Shown piece after piece: positions 27,401 to 32,208 of a stretch of 64,000 nucleotides of DNA (positions are counted from its first letter, which is position 1; each line of letters opens with the position of its first letter). The position numbers were made by a program, and so were the translations under genes. A model generated the notes under the pieces. It ran no database searches. It had not been told where the DNA came from and saw only the letters and a program-made list of their open reading frames with translations. The DNA is from Pelagicoccus sp. (GTDB lineage Bacteria; Verrucomicrobiota; Verrucomicrobiia; Opitutales; Opitutaceae), in contig JANQRJ010000006.1 in NCBI GenBank assembly GCA_028284635.1, positions 1-64,000 on the forward strand. Reading direction: 5' to 3'.

Positions 27401-28312
27401 CAAGACCTCCCCAAGCTCGATGCCGAAGACGAGGTCTCCGAAGAAGAACAATCTTCATCTGCTTCTACTTCTTCATCTTCTTCCGAAACGGAGGAAGTAG
27501 TAGAAACAGATGAAGAAGCAGAAGCAGATGAAGATTCCGATTCTACCGAACCGCTCTCCAAGCCGACAGGTCCCACCGAAGAGGAACGTCTCGAACTCGA
27601 AGCTGTAAACTGGAAGACTCTCAAACGCGAGATCGACAATCTCCGTAAACGTATCCAAGGAATGGGTACAGTAAATACCGACGCGATAGCCGAGTACGGC
27701 GAGCTGCGCGAGCGGCACGATTTCCTGAAAGGCCAGTACGACGATCTCGTCGCTTCAAAGGAGAAACTCGTGGCCGCGATCGACGAGATCAACGTCAAGT
27801 CCCGCGAGCAGTTTTCCGCGACCTTCGACCAGATCCGCGAGAACTTCAAACACACCTTCTCCACTCTGTTTCACGGCGGCAAGGCTGACCTGCAGCTCAT
27901 CGAGACCGAAGACGTCTTGGAGAGCGGTATCGAGATCGTGGCCCAACCGCCGGGCACCAAGCTCAAAGGCGTCAGCCTGCTTTCCGGCGGCCAGAAGACC
28001 ATGACGGCGGTAGGCCTGCTCTTCGCCATCTACATGGTCAAGCCCTCGCCGTTCTGTCTGCTTGACGAACTCGACGCCCCGCTCGACGAATCGAACATCG
28101 GTCGCTTCACCACCCTGCTCAAGCAGTTCACCGCGCAGTCGCAGTTCATCATCATCACCCACAACAAGCGCACCATCGCTGCTGCCCAAGCCATCTATGG
28201 CGTTACGATGGAAGAAAAGGGCGTCTCGAAGGTCGTCAGCATGAAGTTCCACAGCGAGCACGAGGATCAGGATATCGTGGCCCTCGGGATCGAGGAGCCC
28301 GTTCCAGCGTAG
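24485..28312 (+). CDS. smc: Chromosome segregation ATPase SMC
   Basis: 1275-residue SMC protein that organises chromosomes with ScpA/ScpB. The N-terminal head has the Walker A [20 protein letters not shown] (about residues 32-51) and a Q-loop region. Long coiled coils flank a hinge at about 510-660 ([28 protein letters not shown] ... [16 protein letters not shown]). The C-terminal head carries the signature [17 protein letters not shown] and Walker B [16 protein letters not shown]. Unusual is an acidic, Ser-rich insert at about residues 986-1021 ([20 protein letters not shown] then [11 protein letters not shown]). It is encoded by an inverted repeat at 27449-27540 and lies just before the second coiled coil re-enters the head. 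The start ATG at 24485 agrees with family alignments ([18 protein letters not shown]). Confidence 0.96.
   Translation: [1275 protein letters not shown]
27449..27540. repeat. In-frame inverted repeat inside smc
   Basis: The left arm begins AATCTTCATCTGCTTCT and the right arm ends with its complement AGAAGCAGATGAAGATT. About 28 of the 29 outer positions pair, with roughly 30 bases between arms. One strand of each arm is purine-only or nearly so, with a 6-base periodicity. Translated, the arms give Ser-rich and Glu/Asp-rich peptides. A close relative lies at 28330-28415. Confidence 0.8.
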
Positions 28313-28329
28313 CGAAGAGTATCGATTTC

Positions 28330-28415
28330 ATCATCTTCATCTTCTTCTGCTTCTTCATCTTCTTCTAAAATACAGGAGGAAGCAGAGGCAGAAGCAGAAG
28401 CAGATGAAGATGATG
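28330..28415. repeat. Intergenic twin of the smc inverted repeat
   Basis: A pyrimidine-rich arm (CATCATCTTCATCTTCTTCT, then CTTCTTCATC) faces a purine-rich arm (GCAGAAGCAGAAGCAGATGA then AGATGATGG) around a short AAAATACAG centre. It starts 18 bases after the smc stop codon and fills most of the gap to pyrC. It could also act as a bidirectional terminator. Confidence 0.75.
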
Positions 28416-28469
28416 GTTAGCCCGAATGGGGCGAATCCCTTTCCGGGCAGACGTCCTGCCGAGGAGGCG

Positions 28470-29759
28470 TCAGTCCACGATCTGGTCGTTTTCGTAGACG
28501 AGTTTACCGGCTACGAGAGTGGCTTTGACCTTGCCCTTGAGAGGGTGGCCGATCCAGGGAGAGTTGGCCGACTTGCTGTGGAAGGCGTCGGCTTGGGGCG
28601 TCCAGGATTCGTCCGGATCGAAGAGGGCTATATCGGCGTCGGCTCCCTCGGCTAACGTGCCTTTGGGCAGCTGTAGGACTTCGGCAGGGCGTTGGGTCAG
28701 TAGCGAGAGGGTGCCAAGGAGGGAAAGGCGCTTGCTGTGGTAGAGCTGGTCGAGGGAGACGCTGAGTGCGGTCTCGAGGCCGATGACACCGAAGGGGGCA
28801 TAGTCGAACTCGACATCCTTCTCATAGTCGGTGTGCGGGGCGTGGCCGGTGGCGATGCAGTCGATAGTGCCGTCTTCGAGACCGGCAAGGAGCGCGAGCC
28901 GGTCCTCCTCCTCGCGTAGGGGCGGATTCATCTTGAAGTTGGTGTCGTAGCCTTCGACCTGCTGATCGGTGAAATGAATGTGGTGGGGCGTGGCCTCAGC
29001 GGTGACGTTGATACCCCGGGCCTTGGCGCGGCGGATGATGTCGACCGCGTTTCTCGAGCTGACGTGCTGGAGATGGATATGGGCGCCGGTATGGGTGGAA
29101 AGGATGACGTCGCGGGCGACAATAGCCTCTTCGGCAGCCTTGGTGTTGCTGCGCAGTCCCAGTTTCGTGGATACGTAGCCTTCGTTCATGACGCCTTCGT
29201 TGCTGAGGCTGTAGTCCTCGCAGTGGTCGATGACCGGTATGCCGAACATGTGGGCGTATTGCACGGCGCGGCGCATGAGGCCTGCGTCCTGCACGCATTT
29301 GCCGCCGTCCGAGATGGCGACAATGCCGGAACGACTGAGCGAGCCGGTGGGCGCGAGGGCCTTTCCTTCGCGACCAACGGTGATGGCTCCGGTGGGAAAC
29401 ACGTTGACGAGCGCTTCGCGTGAGACGACGTCCTTGATAAGCTGCACGGTGCCGACGGTATCGACGGCGGGGTTGGTGTTGGGCATGCAGACGACGCTGG
29501 TGAATCCGCCTGCTGCGGCCGCGCTGGTGCCGGAGCGGATGGTCTCCTTGTGGGTCTGGCCGGGCACGCGGAAGTGGACGTGCAGGTCGATGAGTCCGGG
29601 GGAGACAACGAGTCCGCTGGCGTCGACAATGTGGGCCGTATCCAGATTTTCCCGACTCGGTCGTGCTGCGATCCTGCCATCGACGATGTAGAGGTCGCCG
29701 ACTTCGTCGCGTCCGCTTGCTGGGTCGATGACGCGGCCGTTTTTGATCCAAGTTGTCAT
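28470..29759 (-). CDS. pyrC: Dihydroorotase
   Basis: 429-residue zinc amidohydrolase for the third step of de novo pyrimidine synthesis, cyclising N-carbamoyl-aspartate to dihydroorotate. Visible motifs are the metal-binding DLHVHFRVPGQTHKETI (about residues 58-74), MPNTNPAVD for substrate binding, the later metal-binding HCED and HLQHVSS, and IDCIATGHAPHTDYEKD with the catalytic Asp-containing loop. The length fits class I dihydroorotases. It is the last gene of a pyrR-pyrB-pyrC unit. The 106-base gap to pyrB is occupied by an inverted heptamer repeat that ends right at the pyrC ATG, so no conventional ribosome binding site is present. Confidence 0.96.
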   Translation of the reverse strand: MTTWIKNGRVIDPASGRDEVGDLYIVDGRIAARPSRENLDTAHIVDASGLVVSPGLIDLHVHFRVPGQTHKETIRSGTSAAAAGGFTSVVCMPNTNPAVDTVGTVQLIKDVVSREALVNVFPTGAITVGREGKALAPTGSLSRSGIVAISDGGKCVQDAGLMRRAVQYAHMFGIPVIDHCEDYSLSNEGVMNEGYVSTKLGLRSNTKAAEEAIVARDVILSTHTGAHIHLQHVSSRNAVDIIRRAKARGINVTAEATPHHIHFTDQQVEGYDTNFKMNPPLREEEDRLALLAGLEDGTIDCIATGHAPHTDYEKDVEFDYAPFGVIGLETALSVSLDQLYHSKRLSLLGTLSLLTQRPAEVLQLPKGTLAEGADADIALFDPDESWTPQADAFHSKSANSPWIGHPLKGKVKATLVAGKLVYENDQIVD

Positions 29760-29868
29760 GAAGCGAAGAGTGAAGAGTTAAGAGTGAAAAGTTGGGAGAG
29801 GCGGGTGCGGAGAGAATGATGGTGGCTTTTTTCCATTCTTAACTCTTCGTTCTTAGTTCTTCGCTTCA
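29760..29868. repeat. Inverted heptamer-repeat element between pyrB and pyrC
   Basis: Plus-strand left arm: GAGTGAA GAGTTAA GAGTGAA AAGTTGG. Right arm, inverted: TTCTTAA CTCTTCG TTCTTAG TTCTTCG. The repeat unit is 7 bases. The right arm ends on the pyrB stop codon and the left arm abuts the pyrC start codon, so the element fills the whole intergenic gap. Confidence 0.8.
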
Positions 29869-30804
29869 GGAGGCCACCGCCTCCGCCGAGCCTCCGTGGC
29901 AGAGGTAGAGGGCTGCCATGCGCACGGCGAGGCCGTTGGTGACTTGCTCGAGGATGACGGATTGGGGGGAGTCGGCGAGTTCGGAGTCGATCTCGACGCC
30001 GCGGTTGATGGGGCCTGGGTGCATGATGACGGCGTCTTTCTTGAGCCAGGAGAGGCGCTCCTTGTTGAGGCCGAACATGCTGGTGTATTCGTTGATGGAT
30101 GGGAAGGCGGAAGCGTTTTGGCGTTCGTGCTGTATCCGCAGGAGCATGACGGCGTCCTGGTCGGCGAGCGCGGACTTGAGGTCGTGGGAGACGGTGACCC
30201 CCATTTTCTCGAATTCGCGGGGCACGAGGGTGGCAGGACCGACGAGGGTGACTTGGGCGCCGAGCTTGTTCATGGCCCAGATGTTCGAGCGGGCCACGCG
30301 GCTGTAGAGGATGTCGCCGAGGATGGCGATCTTGCGGCCCTCTAGGCTGCCGAACTTCTCGCGGAGAGTGAAGCAGTCGAGCAGGGCTTGAGTGGGGTGT
30401 TCGTGGGCTCCGTCGCCGGCGTTGAGCACGGGTATGTCCAGGATCTTGGCGATGTAGCCTGCTGAGCCGGGCGCGGAGTGACGGATGACGATGATGTCGG
30501 CGGCGAGGGCGCGGATGTTTTCGACGGTGTCGCGAAGTGTTTCGCCTTTGGTGGCGCTGGAGGTCTTCATGTCGAGCGAGGTGACGTCTGCGGAGAGGCG
30601 CTTGGCTGCCATCTCGAAGGCGACGCGGGTGCGGGTGCTGGGCTCGAAGAAGAGGTTGACGACGTGTTTGCCGCGCAGGGCGGGGGTCTTTGCGGTCTTG
30701 CGCCCGAGGACCTTTTTCAGGGCGTCGGCGGCTTCGAAGAGGGTGTTGATTTCCTCTGGGTCGAGCTCCTCGATGGCGATGAGGTCTTGGCGGTTCCAGG
30801 GCAT
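29866..30804 (-). CDS. pyrB: Aspartate carbamoyltransferase catalytic subunit
   Basis: 312-residue cytoplasmic enzyme that joins carbamoyl phosphate to aspartate in pyrimidine synthesis. The carbamoyl-phosphate site reads FFEPSTRTRVAFEMAAKRL (about residues 52-70), followed by SATKGETLRDTVENI. HPTQALLDCFTLREKFG (about 137-153) and MHPGPINRGVEIDSELAD mark the second half. No PyrI regulatory subunit is encoded nearby, so it is probably the PyrR-controlled type. It lies between pyrR and pyrC. Both gaps carry degenerate heptamer repeats. The ATG at 30804 (MPWNRQDLIAI) is a clear start. Confidence 0.96.
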   Translation of the reverse strand: MPWNRQDLIAIEELDPEEINTLFEAADALKKVLGRKTAKTPALRGKHVVNLFFEPSTRTRVAFEMAAKRLSADVTSLDMKTSSATKGETLRDTVENIRALAADIIVIRHSAPGSAGYIAKILDIPVLNAGDGAHEHPTQALLDCFTLREKFGSLEGRKIAILGDILYSRVARSNIWAMNKLGAQVTLVGPATLVPREFEKMGVTVSHDLKSALADQDAVMLLRIQHERQNASAFPSINEYTSMFGLNKERLSWLKKDAVIMHPGPINRGVEIDSELADSPQSVILEQVTNGLAVRMAALYLCHGGSAEAVAS

Positions 30805-30886
30805 GGGGTGAAGTGAGGAGTGAAGAGTGAAGAACGAAGAGTTAAGAGTTTGGAGGGAGAGCTATGGACTAAATGACTACAGACTA
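30805..30886. repeat. Heptamer-repeat tract between pyrR and pyrB
   Basis: Runs as GAAGTGA GGAGTGA AGAGTGA AGAACGA AGAGTTA AGAGTTT, then after GGAGGGAGAGCTAT a second series GGACTAA ATGACTA CAGACTA TTGGGC. It extends into the last codons of pyrR. Unlike the pyrB-pyrC gap, the complementary arm is poorly kept. Confidence 0.65.
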
Positions 30887-31429
30887 TTGGGCTTTCTCCG
30901 CGAGGATCTGGATGCGGGAGTTTTCGGGGTTGGTGGGGTCGAGGGTGACCTTGACTTGCTCGTCGGGGGTGGTTTCGACGACGATGCCGGTGTAGTTGGC
31001 GGCGATGGGCAGGCGGCGGTTGCCGCGGTCGACCAGGGTGGCGAGCTCGATCTTGTAGGGGCGACCGATGGTGAGGACTTCGGCGATGGCGGCTCGGACA
31101 GTGCGGCCGGACTCCAAGACGTCGTCGACAAGTATGATGGTGGCGTCCTCGGGGTCGGAGGCCATTTGGGTGGCTTCGACTTCCTTGGTGATGGGCTTCT
31201 GGCCGATGTCGTCTCGATGGAAGGAGATGTCGATGATGGACTTTGAGATGCTGCGGCCGAGGCGTTTCGCGAGCGCGGCTTCCAGCATGGAACAGAGGGG
31301 GATGCCGCCGTTTGCGATGCCGGCTAGCACGAGCTTGTCGGCCTGATGGTGAGCGGCGTCGATTTGCTCGGCGATTTTTTCGATGGCTTCGGCGATTTGC
31401 TGGGAATCGAATGTCTTCCTGTCAAACAC
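30884..31429 (-). CDS. pyrR: PyrR bifunctional pyrimidine regulator / uracil phosphoribosyltransferase
   Basis: 181 residues from a GTG at 31429 (VFDRKTFDSQQIAEAIEKIA); the frame is open to 31534, but the extra 35 residues are not PyrR-like. Type I phosphoribosyltransferase fold with the PRPP loop TIILVDDVLESGRTVRAAIA, and the PyrR-specific LVDRGNRRLPIAANYTG. In known systems PyrR binds pyr mRNA when UMP is high and attenuates transcription, and it also has UPRTase activity. It heads the pyrR-pyrB-pyrC unit. No clear PyrR binding loop with anti-terminator was recognised in the short gaps, so the mode of control here remains open. Its 5' extension overlaps the end of the PIN gene. Confidence 0.92.
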   Translation of the reverse strand: MFDRKTFDSQQIAEAIEKIAEQIDAAHHQADKLVLAGIANGGIPLCSMLEAALAKRLGRSISKSIIDISFHRDDIGQKPITKEVEATQMASDPEDATIILVDDVLESGRTVRAAIAEVLTIGRPYKIELATLVDRGNRRLPIAANYTGIVVETTPDEQVKVTLDPTNPENSRIQILAEKAQ

Positions 31430-31523
31430 GCTTCGAGATAGAGCGAGACCGCGATGCGGGTAAAGTGGAAACTCGGCTCTGGGGGCTAGATGGGTGCGAT
31501 TGCGGGAATGGCGGCTCTTCGGG

Positions 31524-31931
31524 CTATTCGGCACGGACGATTGCAGCGGGCTCGAGGACTGGGATTCGCGAATGCTTGTAGTCCTTGATGTTTCTCGTGG
31601 CGATGGCGTCGACTTTGCTGGCTAGGGATACCGCTTCGATGACGGCGTCCTCGAAGTCCTTTACTTCGCTGGAAAGGGCCTCTTTGAAGATCTTCGAAGA
31701 CAGCTTTCCGATCTTGCAGATCGAGAGCAGGCTTTCGAGTAGCTCTCGGGTATTCCGTTCGCCCAGGGTTTTTCTGCCGAGGTAGTGGAGTGTAGTGATG
31801 GTAGTAGGACAGATGTAGCCTTCGGCTTTGTTGGTTTCGAGCTTGGCGAGCAGTCTTGCTGAATCCTGCCAGAAGGGTTCTCGCGCCAGCCAGACGTCGA
31901 GAATGACGTTGGTGTCCACCATCAGCTTCAT
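31524..31931 (-). CDS. PIN-domain ribonuclease toxin (VapC-like)
   Basis: 135-residue PIN-fold protein, predicted RNase toxin of a type II toxin-antitoxin pair. Acidic active-site residues are visible in MVDTNVILDVW (Asp6) and in the C-terminal segment VKDFEDAVIEAVSLASKVDAIATRN. The ATG overlaps the TGA of the upstream antitoxin gene by four bases (ATGA), the usual toxin-second arrangement. It lies directly upstream of pyrR on the same strand. No truncation is seen. The identification rests on the fold and gene order; the RNA target is not predictable. Confidence 0.88.
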   Translation of the reverse strand: MKLMVDTNVILDVWLAREPFWQDSARLLAKLETNKAEGYICPTTITTLHYLGRKTLGERNTRELLESLLSICKIGKLSSKIFKEALSSEVKDFEDAVIEAVSLASKVDAIATRNIKDYKHSRIPVLEPAAIVRAE

Positions 31932-32170
31932 AGATACTTTTCTTCGAGCCGCTTTTTGTAGGCGTATTCGTCGATGTCGGCTGCGTCGCGTTTGATCGCT
32001 CCGATCATGGAGGCGGTGATTGGCGGGTACTCGTCAGTGGGGAGGTCTTCTGTCTGGCGCGAGATGAATTCGCCGAAAATTCGGGATACCGATGTGCCTT
32101 TCTTTCTTGCCAGTCGCTTGGCTTTGCGAACCAGGGCTTCCTCCATTCTGAGGGTCAGTTTCGTTTGCAT
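31928..32170 (-). CDS. Antitoxin (DUF6364-like, ribbon-helix-helix type)
   Basis: 80 residues from ATG 32170 (MQTKLTLRMEEALVRKAKRL); the frame continues upstream to 32326, but that part lies over the helicase end and an operator-like palindrome. The N-terminal TKLTLRMEEALVRKAKRLAR followed by GTSVSRIFGEFI is the short strand-helix-helix pattern of RHH/DUF6364 antitoxins. The C-terminal half (ADIDEYAYKKRLEEKYL) would wrap the toxin. The start codon is inside the inverted repeat 32169-32199, which suggests autorepression. It is coupled to the PIN toxin by a four-base overlap. Confidence 0.85.
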   Translation of the reverse strand: MQTKLTLRMEEALVRKAKRLARKKGTSVSRIFGEFISRQTEDLPTDEYPPITASMIGAIKRDAADIDEYAYKKRLEEKYL

Positions 32171-32199
32171 GACGTACTGAAAATAAAATTGTACGTCAT
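32169..32199 (-). promoter_or_regulatory. Candidate autoregulatory operator of the toxin-antitoxin pair
   Basis: Perfect 9-bp inverted repeat ATGACGTAC / GTACGTCAT around a 13-base AT-rich spacer (TGAAAATAAAATT). It overlaps the antitoxin start codon. The position and symmetry fit binding by a dimeric RHH antitoxin. The AT-rich centre may include the -10 element. Confidence 0.65.
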
Positions 32200-32208
32200 T
32201 GTCAAGGC

